Shown here: piece by piece, positions 8,528-17,689 of the stretch
How the letters are laid out: each line of letters opens with the position of its first letter
How positions within the stretch are numbered: position 1 is the stretch's first letter
DNA from: an uncultured Gilliamella sp.
GTDB taxonomy: Bacteria > Pseudomonadota > Gammaproteobacteria > Enterobacterales > Orbaceae
Assembly (NCBI GenBank): GCA_945271295.1
Contig: CALYPG010000019.1
Span: 1-49,894, forward strand
Direction: 5' to 3'
DNA length: 49,894 nt
Notes under the pieces: generated by a model
Database searches by the model: none
What the model saw: only the letters and a program-made list of their open reading frames with translations
What the model was told of the DNA's origin: nothing
Position numbers and translations under genes: made by a program

Positions 8528-8767
8528 AAATTAATTAAATTGTATAATAAATTGTTAATAATTACATTACGATAACCGATTTTAACCAAAATAGCATCTC
8601 ATTTCAGCATAAAAGATTTGTCGTTAAGCAGGTTTTACAGTTAATATATAAATATAGGCGATTATGTCTTTCAAATTACAAAATGGAGTCTATCACTTTT
8701 CCTTTCTTAAAAAAGATGAGGAAGAGTTGTTTTTTTATTTACGATAAATAAAACGGGAGAAGCAGAG
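8528..8767. other. Divergent yicH-greA spacer, with a possible leader peptide
   Basis: AT-rich spacer that must hold promoters for both genes. Within it, 8664-8747 is a 27-codon frame ([20 protein letters not shown], then ELFFYLR and a stop) with AGG six bases before its ATG, ending 20 bases before the greA start. It may be a greA leader peptide or chance. The greA ribosome binding site GGGAGAAG lies at about 8755-8762. Confidence 0.4.
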
Positions 8768-9244
8768 ATGAAACAAATCCCAATGACAGTAAAGGGAGCA
8801 GAATTATTACGTGCAGAACTTGAAGAACTAAAAAATGTCAAAAGACCACAAATTACAGCAGCGATAGCTGAAGCAAGGGCGCACGGGGATTTAAAAGAAA
8901 ATGCAGAATATCACGCAGCCAGAGAACAACAAGGTTTTTGCGAAGGTCGTATTCAAGAAATTGAAAGTAAATTATCACAAGCCCAAATAATTGATATTAC
9001 TAAAGTGAAAAATACAGGACGCATTATTTTTGGGGCAACTGTTACCGTAATTAATGTTGATACAGATGAAGAAACGACTTACCGCATTGTTGGTGATGAC
9101 GAAGCAGATTACCGACAAAATCTTATTTCTGTCAACTCACCCATTGCTCGAGGCCTAATTGGTAAAGAAGATGGCGATACCGTGCAAATTAAAACGCCTG
9201 GTGGTGATGTTGAATTTGATATATTAAAAGTTGAATATATCTAA
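8768..9244 (+). CDS. greA: Transcript cleavage factor GreA
   Basis: GreA enters the secondary channel of backtracked RNA polymerase and stimulates cleavage of the transcript 3' end, rescuing stalled complexes. The protein has 158 residues, the same as E. coli. The N-terminal coiled-coil carries the catalytic acidic tip ([21 protein letters not shown]), followed by the FKBP-like C-terminal domain ([12 protein letters not shown], then [18 protein letters not shown]). The start follows GGGAGAAGCAGAG. It converges on yhbY, with a shared terminator between them. Confidence 0.97.
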   Translation: MKQIPMTVKGAELLRAELEELKNVKRPQITAAIAEARAHGDLKENAEYHAAREQQGFCEGRIQEIESKLSQAQIIDITKVKNTGRIIFGATVTVINVDTDEETTYRIVGDDEADYRQNLISVNSPIARGLIGKEDGDTVQIKTPGGDVEFDILKVEYI

Positions 9245-9272
9245 TTACTTTATTTGTATAAGCAGACAAAAC

Positions 9273-9299
9273 AAAAACAGGGTTACTTACCCTGTTTTT
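9273..9299. terminator. Bidirectional terminator greA / yhbY
   Basis: AAAAACAGGGT (9273-9283), loop TACTT, ACCCTGTTTTT (9289-9299): an 11-bp perfect stem with T-runs on both strands, placed between two converging genes. Confidence 0.9.
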
Positions 9300-9310
9300 T
9301 CTATATTATT

Positions 9311-9604
9311 TTATTTTGGTAAAGTGACCTTTTGTTCTTCACTTGGTCTATATACTATAAAAATAGAACCTACTTGTTGTACCGGTTCTGCTTTTGTTTC
9401 TCGAATAATCGCATCGCAAATGAGTTTTTTAGTTCCGCGATCTTCGGCTACAACTTTAATTTTAATTAGCTCATGAAAATTTAACGCATTTTCAATTTCA
9501 GCTAATACCCCTTCAGTAAAACCATTAGCACCAATCATTACCACAGGTTTCAAATGATGTGCTTCACTTTTTAAATATTGTTTTTGTTTATTCGATAAAT
9601 TCAT
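9311..9604 (-). CDS. yhbY: CRM-domain ribosome assembly protein YhbY
   Basis: A 97-residue single CRM (chloroplast RNA splicing and ribosome maturation) domain protein. YhbY associates with pre-50S particles in E. coli. Visible family features are LSNKQKQYLKSEAHHLKPVV, then the GANGFTEGV loop that binds RNA, HELIKIKVV and the C-terminal QVGSIFIVYRP. The length equals E. coli YhbY (97). It is divergent from rlmE, as in E. coli, and shares a terminator with greA. Confidence 0.95.
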   Translation of the reverse strand: MNLSNKQKQYLKSEAHHLKPVVMIGANGFTEGVLAEIENALNFHELIKIKVVAEDRGTKKLICDAIIRETKAEPVQQVGSIFIVYRPSEEQKVTLPK

Positions 9605-9701
9605 TAATTTTTTATTACATTAAGTTGAAATCATTTCATTTTACCCTTATATATATAAGTAATCAATGAAGTAGTCACTTTACATTAAGGATTTATTAGC
9701 G

Positions 9702-10328
9702 GTGAGTAATAAGAAACGCTCAGCAAGTTCAACTCGTTGGCTCAATGAGCATTTTAAAGATCGCTTTGTGCAACAAGCACAAAAAAAGGGTTTACGTTCA
9801 AGAGCTTGGTTCAAATTAGAAGAAATTCAAAAAAGTGATAAATTATTCAAACCAAATATTACCGTTGTTGATTTAGGCGCAGCACCTGGTGGGTGGTCAC
9901 AATATGTTGCCTCACTTATTGGCAATAAAGGACGTATTATTGCTTGCGATTTGCTACCCATGGATCCGATTGTCGGTGTTGACTTTTTACAAGGAGACTT
10001 TCGTGATGAAGCTGTTTTAAAGGCGTTATTTGAACGTGTTGGTGATGAAAAAGTACAAGTTGTGATGTCTGATATGGCGCCCAATATGAGTGGACAACCA
10101 GCAGTTGATATTCCAAGAGCCATGTATTTAGTTGAACTCGCTCTAGACATGTGTAAAGACGTACTTGCACCAAATGGTAACTTTATTGTTAAAGTGTTTC
10201 AAGGTGAAGGCTTTGAACAGTACCTTAAACAAGTGCGCTCACTATTCAAAACTGTCAAAATTCGTAAGCCGGAAGCTTCTCGTGCTCGATCGCGAGAAGT
10301 TTATATTGTTGCAATGGGTATGAAGTAG
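9702..10328 (+). CDS. rlmE: 23S rRNA 2'-O-methyltransferase RlmE
   Basis: RlmE (RrmJ/FtsJ) methylates the ribose of U2552 in the A loop of 23S rRNA, a late step in 50S assembly. The protein has 208 residues from a GTG start. The catalytic tetrad is fully present at the same numbers as in E. coli: Lys38, Asp124, Lys164 and Glu199. The SAM-binding motif is [11 protein letters not shown] (58-68). AAGG lies about 12 bases before the GTG, longer than ideal. It precedes ftsH by 76 bases; the two are an operon in E. coli. Confidence 0.96.
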   Translation: MSNKKRSASSTRWLNEHFKDRFVQQAQKKGLRSRAWFKLEEIQKSDKLFKPNITVVDLGAAPGGWSQYVASLIGNKGRIIACDLLPMDPIVGVDFLQGDFRDEAVLKALFERVGDEKVQVVMSDMAPNMSGQPAVDIPRAMYLVELALDMCKDVLAPNGNFIVKVFQGEGFEQYLKQVRSLFKTVKIRKPEASRARSREVYIVAMGMK

Positions 10329-10404
10329 CCAGTTGTATAATTTTGTAGTAACATTACTTCTTAGTTTTAGTCGTAACTGTTAATTTTTATGAGAGGTTTT
10401 TCTT

Positions 10405-12285
10405 TTGAACGACATGGTAAAGAATTTACTGATCTGGGGAATTATCGCTGTAGTATTGATTGCTGTATTTAACCAATTTAGCTCAATATCTAACAGTGGA
10501 CCTCAAGTCAACTACACGAAATTTAATTCCGATATCACCAATGGCAAAATTAAAGAAGTCCGTATCAGCGGGCGCGAAATTGTGGCTACCACCAAAAATG
10601 AAGGAAACTATGTTACTTATATCCCTTATTTTGACGACAAATTAATGGATGATTTAGTATTAAATAAAGTTGATGTCTATGGTAGTCCCGATGAAAAACC
10701 AAGTTTATTGGCTAATATTTTAATTTCTTGGTTTCCAATTATTTTATTAATTGGTTTCTGGTTATTTATGATGCGCCAAATGCAAGGTGGTGGTAAAGGT
10801 GGACCAATGTCCGTTGGTAAGAGTAAAGCTCGAATGTTAACCCCGGATCAAGTCAAAACCAAATTTACTGACGTCGCTGGAAGTGAAGAAGCGAAGCAAG
10901 AAGTCACTGAAGTCGTCGACTTTTTACGTGATCCAGGTAAATACCAAAAACTGGGTGGACGTATTCCTAAAGGAATTTTGATGGTTGGGCCGCCGGGTAC
11001 AGGTAAGACTTTACTAGCAAAAGCCATTGCAGGCGAGGCTAATGTACCATTTTTTAGTATATCAGGTTCCGACTTTGTCGAAATGTTTGTTGGCGTGGGT
11101 GCATCACGCGTACGTGATTTATTTGAACAAGCTCGTAAACATTCACCATGTATTATTTTTATTGATGAAATTGATGCAGTAGGTCGCAAACGTGGAGCTG
11201 GCTCAATGGGTGGCCACGATGAACGGGAACAAACCCTCAACCAAATGTTAGTTGAAATGGACGGTTTTGAGGCTAATAGTGGCATCATCATCATTGCCGC
11301 AACCAACCGTGTCGATATTTTAGACCCAGCTTTACTCCGCCCTGGTCGTTTTGACCGCCAAGTACAAATTGGTTTACCGGATATGAAAGGTCGAGAACAA
11401 ATTCTGGCGGTGCATGTACGTAAAGTTCCACTGGCTTCCGATGTTGATTTATCTGTATTAGCGCGTGGCACCCCAGGTTATTCGGGAGCAGAATTAGCTA
11501 ATTTAGTAAATGAAGCTGCATTATTTGCTGCTCGCCGGAATAAACGCCTTGTCACTATGGATGAATTTGAAGAAGCCAAAGATAAAATCAATATGGGTAC
11601 CGAGCGTCGATCATTAACCATGACTCAAGAACAGCTCATTTCAACCGCTTATCATGAAGCAGGTCACGCAATTATTGGTTATTTAATGCCAGAACATGAT
11701 CCTATTCACAAAGTAACCATTATTCCTCGTGGACGCGCTCTGGGCGTGACTTTTTTCTTACCTGAGGGTGATCGCGTTAGTGAAAGCCGTGAAAAACTAG
11801 AAGGCGATATTGCTACACTTTATGGTGGCAGATTGGCTGAAGAGTTAATTTACGGTGTAGATAAAGTCTCAACTGGTGCATCAAATGATATAAAAGTAGC
11901 CACTCAGTATGCTAGAGCCATGGTAACCCAATGGGGATTTTCCGATCGTCTAGGACCTTTGTTCTATGAAATGGACGATAATTCCGCCTATGGTCGCCCA
12001 AAAGATATTTCTGATGAAACAGCTAGAATTATTGATGAAGAAGTTAAACTCATTATTGATCGTAATTTTGAAAGAGCACGCAAAATATTAACTGACAATA
12101 TGGATGTGCTTCATGCAATGAAAGATGCACTTATGAAATATGAAACTATTGGTTCTAAACAAGTTGCTGATTTGATTGCCCGTCGACCAATTAGTGCTCC
12201 TGAGGATTGGACTGAAAATGACGAAAAAGCAGCCAAGGAAATTCCTAATGAAGGTGATAATACACCGCCTCAACCAGAAAATTAA
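10405..12285 (+). CDS. ftsH: ATP-dependent membrane zinc metalloprotease FtsH
   Basis: Inner-membrane AAA+ protease that degrades LpxC, SecY subunits, sigma-32 and damaged membrane proteins. Residues 5-25 and 104-123 are the two membrane segments. Walker A GPPGTGKT is at 195-202, Walker B IIFIDE at 250-255, and the zinc motif HEAGH at 417-421. GAGAGG lies eight bases before a TTG (10405) and 17 before the first ATG (10414), so the TTG start is preferred, giving 626 residues. E. coli FtsH is about 20 residues longer, the difference being the flexible C-terminal tail, which here ends in a Pro/Asn-rich stretch. A strong terminator follows. Confidence 0.97.
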   Translation: MNDMVKNLLIWGIIAVVLIAVFNQFSSISNSGPQVNYTKFNSDITNGKIKEVRISGREIVATTKNEGNYVTYIPYFDDKLMDDLVLNKVDVYGSPDEKPSLLANILISWFPIILLIGFWLFMMRQMQGGGKGGPMSVGKSKARMLTPDQVKTKFTDVAGSEEAKQEVTEVVDFLRDPGKYQKLGGRIPKGILMVGPPGTGKTLLAKAIAGEANVPFFSISGSDFVEMFVGVGASRVRDLFEQARKHSPCIIFIDEIDAVGRKRGAGSMGGHDEREQTLNQMLVEMDGFEANSGIIIIAATNRVDILDPALLRPGRFDRQVQIGLPDMKGREQILAVHVRKVPLASDVDLSVLARGTPGYSGAELANLVNEAALFAARRNKRLVTMDEFEEAKDKINMGTERRSLTMTQEQLISTAYHEAGHAIIGYLMPEHDPIHKVTIIPRGRALGVTFFLPEGDRVSESREKLEGDIATLYGGRLAEELIYGVDKVSTGASNDIKVATQYARAMVTQWGFSDRLGPLFYEMDDNSAYGRPKDISDETARIIDEEVKLIIDRNFERARKILTDNMDVLHAMKDALMKYETIGSKQVADLIARRPISAPEDWTENDEKAAKEIPNEGDNTPPQPEN

Positions 12286-12305
12286 TTTTCTTATTGAATA
12301 AAAAT

Positions 12306-12323
12306 AACGCGCTCCGGCGCGTT
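12306..12323 (+). terminator. ftsH terminator
   Basis: AACGCGC (12306-12312), loop TCCG, GCGCGTT (12317-12323), followed by TTTTT. A compact GC-rich stem with a T-run, 20 bases after the ftsH stop. It separates folP from ftsH. Confidence 0.9.
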
Positions 12324-12482
12324 TTTTGTCTGTAATAGTTAATATTTTAGTGAACAAATTTATCGTAATAAAAACTTAGCAAGTAGCAAAATACAATCAT
12401 AACAATATAAGTTAGTGTTTAAATAACTTAACCAACTGCATCAAAAAAAGTTAAACATTTTTATTAAATAAGGCAACAAATT

Positions 12483-13319
12483 ATGGAAATTCGTTTTCAA
12501 AATCAGGTAATGGATCTCTCTTTTCCTCAAGTAATGGGTATTGTGAATATGACACCGGATTCATTTTCTGATGGTGGCGATTATAACAATCTTGACGATG
12601 CCATGCGCCGAGTGGATAGCTTGATTCAAGCTGGAGCAACATTTATTGATGTTGGTGGTGAGTCAACTAGACCGGGAGCGGCCGAAGTTTCAGTGGATGA
12701 AGAACTTAATCGCGTTATTCCTTTAGTTGAAAAAATTGCCCGTTATTTTGATGTCTGGATATCAGTTGATACGTCTAAACCGCAAGTAATTAGCGAAGCG
12801 GCTAAAGCGGGGGCACATTTAATTAATGATATCCGAGCATTGACCGAACCTGGTGCGATTCAAGCCGCAGCGCAAACTCGATTACCTGTTTGTATTATGC
12901 ACATGCAAGGCGATCCCAAAACCATGCAAAATGCACCACATTATCAACAAGACATTTATCAAGAAGTTGACCAATTTTTTACTAAGCATATTAACTGTTG
13001 CATAAATGCTGGAATTGATCGTGAAAAAATCATACTTGATCCAGGATTTGGGTTCGGTAAAACGCTAGCTCATAACTATCGTTTACTGGCAACCTTAGAG
13101 CAATTCCAGCATTTTAATTTGCCACTGTTAGTCGGTATGTCAAGAAAATCGATGATTGGGCAAGTATTAAATGTACCGCCGCAAGAACGCATGCTGGGTA
13201 GTGTCTCTTGTGCGGTCATTGCGGCCATGAAAGGTGCTCACATAATTCGCGTGCATGATGTTAAAGAAACCTTTGACGCGCTTAGAATTGTACAAGCAAC
13301 ACTCGCTGAACAGGGATAA
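12483..13319 (+). CDS. folP: Dihydropteroate synthase FolP
   Basis: Joins p-aminobenzoate to hydroxymethyl-dihydropterin pyrophosphate to form dihydropteroate in folate synthesis; the target of sulfonamides. The 278-residue TIM barrel shows all signature loops: IVNMTPDSFSDGG, FIDVGGESTRPGA, the ISVDTSKP strand, LINDIRAL, DPGFGFGKT, LVGMSRKSMIG and IRVHDV. Nothing in these loops looks like a classical resistance insertion. In E. coli glmM follows folP; here glmM is absent and an unrelated sugar cluster begins, so this is a synteny breakpoint. Confidence 0.96.
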   Translation: MEIRFQNQVMDLSFPQVMGIVNMTPDSFSDGGDYNNLDDAMRRVDSLIQAGATFIDVGGESTRPGAAEVSVDEELNRVIPLVEKIARYFDVWISVDTSKPQVISEAAKAGAHLINDIRALTEPGAIQAAAQTRLPVCIMHMQGDPKTMQNAPHYQQDIYQEVDQFFTKHINCCINAGIDREKIILDPGFGFGKTLAHNYRLLATLEQFQHFNLPLLVGMSRKSMIGQVLNVPPQERMLGSVSCAVIAAMKGAHIIRVHDVKETFDALRIVQATLAEQG

Positions 13320-13584
13320 TATCCTAGCTTTTAGTAGAATTATTAACTTGTAATTTTTTTATCATTTGATAGCAAGTAATCGAAGTAACAATCATGGGAA
13401 CAAAATCAACCAGCATATAAAATGAAGGCTTACTTGAAGAAAGTACTTCCTGCAAAAATATCTTTCAATATTATTATTGAACTGAAAATTTTAGCCGTTT
13501 ATGAAAGAAATACTCTAAAAAACGGCTAAATTTTAAAAAATTTAAATCAACAATTTTTATCAATCCGTTCACACTTTATTTTTA
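13320..13584. other. Intergenic folP-PTS, terminator and a possible gene tail
   Basis: Between the two converging genes, the minus strand contains an uninterrupted frame of about 42 codons (13325-13453). It includes PSFYMLVDFVPMIVTSITCY followed by QMIKKL and a stop, and looks like the last membrane helix and tail of an otherwise missing protein. It has no evident start and may be a relic. The right part holds the PTS terminator. Confidence 0.35.
13486..13534. terminator. Hairpin at the end of the PTS gene
   Basis: AAATTTTAGCCGTTT (13486-13500) pairs with AAAACGGCTAAATTTT (about 13518-13534) with one small imperfection in the AT part, around a loop of about 17 bases. It has T-rich flanks on the minus strand and lies about 50 bases beyond the PTS gene stop. 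Confidence 0.7.
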
Positions 13585-15180
13585 TTATTCTAACGACGAG
13601 ATATATTCTTCTAGATGCGACTTAATTACAGTAACATGAGGTCCATAGATGACTTGAACACCTTGTCCATTAATAATTACACCTTTTGCACCAGTTGATT
13701 TCAAAATATCCTTATTAACTAATTGGTTATCCAGCACTGAAATTCTTAACCTTGTAGCACAACAATCAACATAAGTAATATTATTTTTTCCACCTAATCC
13801 TTCTAAAATAATGTTAGAAAGATCGCTTTTGCTTTTTTGTTTTGCTTTCTTTGCTTCTTCAACATCTTTTCTAGTATATAACTTAGTTTCTTCATTATCA
13901 TCTTCCCTACCAGGGGTTTTAAAATCGAATTTTTTAATTATGAAACTAAATGTAAAATAATATAGTGGGAACATTGGAAGACCAATTAAAATAACATTAA
14001 TCCAATGCGTTTTATCATTTCCTTGTAAAACCCCAAATAAAATAAAATCTATTAAACTACCTGAAAAGGTTTGTCCAACACCAACGTCTAAGATGTGGCA
14101 TAACATAAAACATAAGCCAGCATATAGACAATGAATAAAATATAAAAGAGGCGCTGCAAATAGAAATGAAAACTCAATTGGTTCAGTAATTCCTGTTAAA
14201 ATGGCCGTTAAAGTAGCTGAAAGCAACAGACCTAATATCATATTACGGTTTTTAGGTTTAGCGGTACGATAAATTGCTAATGCTGCGCCTGGAATACCAA
14301 ATAAATAGAATGGAAATTTACCAGCCATAAAACGAGTCGCTTCAACTGAAAATTCGGTTGTGGTTGGGCTGGCTAATTGCGCGAAGAAAATATTTTGAGC
14401 CCCTGCAACAAAATTCCCATCAATCATTGCTGTTCCGCCGACACCGGTTTGCCAAAAAGGCATGTAAAATACATGATGTAAACCAAATGGAATTAGTGCA
14501 CGTTCAATAAAACCATAAATAAATGTTCCTGCATAACCAGATTCGTTAACTAGATGACCTAGTAAAAGAATACCATTTTGGATTGAAGGCCAAATGTAAA
14601 ACATTAAAATACCGACAAATAGATAAACGAAAGCGGTAATAATGGGAATAAATCGCGAGCCGCCAAAAAAGGATAAAATCGCTGGTAATTCAATTCTATA
14701 ATAGCGGTTATGTAATGCAGCAACACCCAATCCCACTATAACACCACCAAACACACCCATTTGCAAAGTCTCAATACCAACAGCATTTCCTAAAGATCCT
14801 TCCGGTAATGCACCATCTTTTAATAATCCTTTTAACTCAAGTAAAGCGTGAATAGTTGAGTGCATAATAAAAAAACCTACAGCACCGGATATTGCAGCTA
14901 CCTCTTTTTCCTGTTTTGCCATTCCCATTGCTACTCCAATAGAGAATAAAATGGGAAGATTAGAAAAGATTACACTTCCTGCATTTTTCATAATGGTCAG
15001 AAATGCATGTAGCAATGTTCCATCACCTAATAAATTTTGTAATCCATAAGACATAATCGTTGTTTCATTGGTAAATGAAGCCCCAATACCTAACATCAAT
15101 CCAGCTACAGGAAGTAATGCAATTGGTAACATAAAAGATCTGCCAACCCGTTGCAATATGCTAAAAAAAGTACTTTTCAT
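13585..15180 (-). CDS. PTS sugar permease EIICB, glucose/maltose type
   Basis: Phosphotransferase permease that imports a hexose and phosphorylates it at C6. The EIIC membrane domain (about residues 1-400) begins MKSTFFSILQRVGRSFMLPI and contains GFIERALIPFGLHHVFYMPF and GITEPIEFSFLFAAP, the substrate-site motif of the glucose/maltose superfamily. The EIIB domain (about 445-531) carries the phosphorylated cysteine in CATRLRISV. There is no EIIA domain, so it needs a separate EIIA-Glc (Crr). I chose the ATG at 15180 (531 aa, AGGG eight bases upstream) over an ATG at 15234. It is downstream of rpiB and an AlsE-like epimerase, so the sugar is probably allose or allulose; this is inference. MalX-type maltose/glucose transport is the alternative. 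Confidence 0.85.
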   Translation of the reverse strand: MKSTFFSILQRVGRSFMLPIALLPVAGLMLGIGASFTNETTIMSYGLQNLLGDGTLLHAFLTIMKNAGSVIFSNLPILFSIGVAMGMAKQEKEVAAISGAVGFFIMHSTIHALLELKGLLKDGALPEGSLGNAVGIETLQMGVFGGVIVGLGVAALHNRYYRIELPAILSFFGGSRFIPIITAFVYLFVGILMFYIWPSIQNGILLLGHLVNESGYAGTFIYGFIERALIPFGLHHVFYMPFWQTGVGGTAMIDGNFVAGAQNIFFAQLASPTTTEFSVEATRFMAGKFPFYLFGIPGAALAIYRTAKPKNRNMILGLLLSATLTAILTGITEPIEFSFLFAAPLLYFIHCLYAGLCFMLCHILDVGVGQTFSGSLIDFILFGVLQGNDKTHWINVILIGLPMFPLYYFTFSFIIKKFDFKTPGREDDNEETKLYTRKDVEEAKKAKQKSKSDLSNIILEGLGGKNNITYVDCCATRLRISVLDNQLVNKDILKSTGAKGVIINGQGVQVIYGPHVTVIKSHLEEYISSLE

Positions 15181-15410
15181 TGTGTTAACCCTATTTTTTA
15201 TTAAAAGATGAAAGCAAATAACCTTATATTTCACAAAAATAATTTTATATGTAAATTAATTGGTTTTAAAGAGATCTACTTCACATAATTTTAATAAAAA
15301 ATTAATGATTTTAAGCTTTTTTATTATATTTATGGTGATAAACCAACAAAAAATTATCTTTTATTGGTTTTTTTGTGAATTATCTTAGGTGTTTATAAAG
15401 AATCTACAAA
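15181..15410. other. Spacer between the epimerase and the PTS gene
   Basis: A 230-base AT-rich spacer. AAACCAA and TTGGTTT (around 15341-15371) form a 7-bp stem with long A/T tracts beside it. It may act as a partial terminator or processing site within the sugar operon, or mark a separate promoter for the PTS gene. No coding frame is seen. Confidence 0.4.
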
Positions 15411-16064
15411 TTATACTAGATGGCGTAACTCGTTAAGTGTTTGTTGATAAGGTTTTCCATTAATAAATAGTCCAGCCGTTCCAAGGATAAAATATTCTAC
15501 ATAAGGGGATAACTTTTCGATAATATCTGCATTTATCGCCCCATCAATAGCAATTGAGGTATTGCTCTGTCTTTCTTTGATCATCCTACTTAAACGCTTA
15601 ATTCTATCAATAGAATTAAATATAAAAGGTTGTCCTGCAAATCCTGGATTTACTGACATAATTAACACAACATCTATTAAATCTAACACATCTTCTAACA
15701 CACATAATGACGTACCAGGATTAATTGCAAGACCAACTTTTACTCCGGTAGATTTAATTTGTTTTAAAGTCCGATGAAGATGTATCAATGTTTCTACATG
15801 AACATAAATAATTTGACATCCTAGTTGCGCAAATTTTTCGATATAAGGAGTTGGATTGCTGACCATTAGGTGAACATCATAAGGGAGTGTGGTTAATTTA
15901 CTAACAGCCTTAATATCTTCTATTCCTAACGCGAAGTTGGGTACAAAATTACCATCCATTACATCGATATGGAACATATCCACCCCTGCTGCTTCTAATT
16001 GTTTTAACTCTGTTTCTAATTTTGAAAAATCAACACACATGAGTGAAGGACAGAATTTACTCAT
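15411..16064 (-). CDS. alsE: Ribulose/allulose-phosphate 3-epimerase family, AlsE-like
   Basis: A 217-residue TIM-barrel epimerase. Metal and catalytic residues His32, Asp34 (FHIDVMDGNFVP), His65 (YDVHLMVSNP) and Asp174 (IAIDG) are all present. It starts SKFCPSLMCVDF, and has SVNPGFAGQPFI and FILGTAGLF. These resemble allulose-6-phosphate 3-epimerase AlsE (PSLMCMD, DPGFAGQPFI, GTSGLF) more than housekeeping Rpe. The ATG at 16064 has GGAG seven bases upstream and overlaps the rpiB stop by 8 bases (ATGAGTAA), so translation is coupled. It would convert allulose-6-phosphate to fructose-6-phosphate; ribulose-5-phosphate epimerase is the alternative. Confidence 0.8.
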   Translation of the reverse strand: MSKFCPSLMCVDFSKLETELKQLEAAGVDMFHIDVMDGNFVPNFALGIEDIKAVSKLTTLPYDVHLMVSNPTPYIEKFAQLGCQIIYVHVETLIHLHRTLKQIKSTGVKVGLAINPGTSLCVLEDVLDLIDVVLIMSVNPGFAGQPFIFNSIDRIKRLSRMIKERQSNTSIAIDGAINADIIEKLSPYVEYFILGTAGLFINGKPYQQTLNELRHLV

Positions 16065-16509
16065 GAAATTCTCCTTTTTCAATTAACTGTATTTGTTCTA
16101 TTCTTCTTTGGTGACGCCCACCTTCAAATTTTGCTGTTAGCCATTCATTAATAATCATTTTTGCTAACTCACTACCAACAACGCGTGAGCCAAAAGCAAG
16201 AACATTAGTATTGTTATGCTCTCGTGATAATTTTGCCGAATAAGGATCACTACAAACAACAGCCCTGATCCCTTGACATTTATTTGCTGCAATAGAAATA
16301 CCTATGCCTGTCCCACATATTAATATCCCAAGATCTGCTTGGTTGGTATTGATTGAATGTGCAACTCTATTAGCATAAATCGGATAATCCGTTCTATCTG
16401 TTGATAATGTTCCAAAATCAATCACAGTGATATTTTGTTGTGCTAAAAATTCAATAACATCTTGTTTTAAGATATAACCAACATGATCATAACCAATTGC
16501 TATTTTCAT
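16057..16509 (-). CDS. rpiB: Ribose/allose-6-phosphate isomerase RpiB
   Basis: RpiB interconverts ribose-5-phosphate with ribulose-5-phosphate and, in E. coli, also allose-6-phosphate with allulose-6-phosphate. The protein has 150 residues (E. coli 149) from the ATG at 16509, preceded by GGAGAAC; an upstream in-frame ATG at 16536 would add nine unlikely residues. Catalytic Cys65 sits in LICGTGIGISIAANK and His98 in SREHNNTNVLAFGSR, with FEGGRHQRRIEQI near the end. It is divergent from an RpiR-type regulator, exactly the E. coli rpiB-alsR arrangement. Confidence 0.95.
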   Translation of the reverse strand: MKIAIGYDHVGYILKQDVIEFLAQQNITVIDFGTLSTDRTDYPIYANRVAHSINTNQADLGILICGTGIGISIAANKCQGIRAVVCSDPYSAKLSREHNNTNVLAFGSRVVGSELAKMIINEWLTAKFEGGRHQRRIEQIQLIEKGEFHE

Positions 16510-16677
16510 ATATTGTTCTCCACAGGTTAAAAACAAACCAATTTACTTCACTGAATTTGATATTAACGTTAATTTATTATTTTGTAAAGTTAGCTAAAAT
16601 GAAAAATCCCATTTTTACCATGTTCTTAATTTGAATTTAGGTTAGAATTAACAATAAAAATATTCTGGAGAGAAAAA
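16510..16677. promoter_or_regulatory. Divergent regulatory region with ATTAACGTTAAT palindrome
   Basis: The space between rpiB and the RpiR-type regulator contains a perfect 12-base palindrome, ATTAACGTTAAT (16562-16573), about 55 bases before rpiB. A symmetric site of this kind between a regulator and its probable target operon is a natural operator candidate. The rest is AT-rich with no other clear repeat. Confidence 0.5.
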
Positions 16678-17571
16678 GTGAAGCAAATTAATGAACCTGA
16701 AAATTCTAACGCATTGGCAATTGCCGCAATGATTCGTATTTCACTTTCAAGTTTAAGTAATACCGAACAACGGATTATTGAATGGATGATGACAAAAGGA
16801 AATTTAACATCAAGAACAAGTATTAAAGAGGTTGCAAAAAAGCTCTCTGTGTCTGAGCCTCTATTAGTAAAAGTAGCCAAAAAATTAGGATATTCAGGTT
16901 TTAGAGAAATTAGAAAGGCTTTGCTTTCATACTTTGAAGCTCTTCCATTCGATAAAGAACAAGAACTTTCAGAAAATGATAATGTCGAAAACATAATTGA
17001 AAAAGTGTTTAATAATTCAGTACAAGCATTAAAAGAAGCACAATCTATTGTTGATGCTAAAATTATCTCTAAAGCAGCAGAATGGATTTTTCACGCTAAT
17101 CGAATTGTAATTCTAGGCGTTGGTGGCTCAGCAATTGTCGGTCAAGACTTTGAACATAAATTATTACGAATAGGAATTATTAGCCATACTTATAGCGATA
17201 ATCATCTGATGATGATGGTTGCTAGTCAACTGAAGGAAAATGATATTGTCATTGCTATCTCTCAATCCGGAAACACCACGGAAATATGTAACGCTATTTT
17301 GGTTGCTAAAAAAAATAAAGCAAGAATCATTTGTATTACCAATAATCATCAATCAGAACTTGCTGAAATCTCAGATTTATCGATATTCAGTCCTGCAAAA
17401 AATGGTCCGCTACTCGGGCAAAATGCAGCAGCTAGAATTATTCAATTGACCTTACTTGATACACTTTTTATATCTATAGTTGTACTAGACTATGCTAAAT
17501 CGAAAGTGCATTTAGAACGAAGTATTGATGTAGTAAAATCATTGCACAGAAAAACGCAATCAATTGAATAA
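16678..17571 (+). CDS. RpiR/MurR family sugar-phosphate-sensing regulator
   Basis: A 297-residue transcription factor: an N-terminal RpiR helix-turn-helix (about residues 15-90, including SSLSNTEQRIIEWM, then IKEVAKKLSVSEPLLVKVAKKLGYSGF) and a C-terminal SIS domain (about 115-260, with ILGVGGSAIVGQDFEHKLLRIG and VIAISQSGNTTEI) that binds a phosphosugar. GTG start with GGAG eight bases upstream. Divergent from rpiB-epimerase-PTS, it is probably the repressor of that cluster, like RpiR/AlsR in E. coli, responding to allose-6-phosphate or a related compound. The ligand is inferred only from neighbours. Confidence 0.88.
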   Translation: MKQINEPENSNALAIAAMIRISLSSLSNTEQRIIEWMMTKGNLTSRTSIKEVAKKLSVSEPLLVKVAKKLGYSGFREIRKALLSYFEALPFDKEQELSENDNVENIIEKVFNNSVQALKEAQSIVDAKIISKAAEWIFHANRIVILGVGGSAIVGQDFEHKLLRIGIISHTYSDNHLMMMVASQLKENDIVIAISQSGNTTEICNAILVAKKNKARIICITNNHQSELAEISDLSIFSPAKNGPLLGQNAAARIIQLTLLDTLFISIVVLDYAKSKVHLERSIDVVKSLHRKTQSIE

Positions 17572-17645
17572 TAATAGAACTATTGACTGCCGAAAAATAA
17601 GCACATCATTTTTAACACTATATTGTCCCCCTTTCCAAGAACCCC

Positions 17646-17681
17646 AATAACAAACCTACATAAAGAGCAGGCTTGTTATTG
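17646..17681 (+). terminator. Hairpin after the RpiR-type regulator
   Basis: AATAACAAACCT (about 17646-17657) pairs with AGGCTTGTTATT (17669-17680) with one G-T wobble around an 11-base loop. It is followed by GTTTGG, a poor T-run. A likely 3' end of the regulator transcript, about 75 bases after its stop. Confidence 0.5.
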
Positions 17682-17689
17682 TTTGGATG

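Noticed and set aside
10848-11471. 207-codon minus-strand ORF inside ftsH
   Set aside because: Antisense shadow of the highly conserved AAA+ domain; Ser/Arg/Pro-rich composition is typical of shadow frames.
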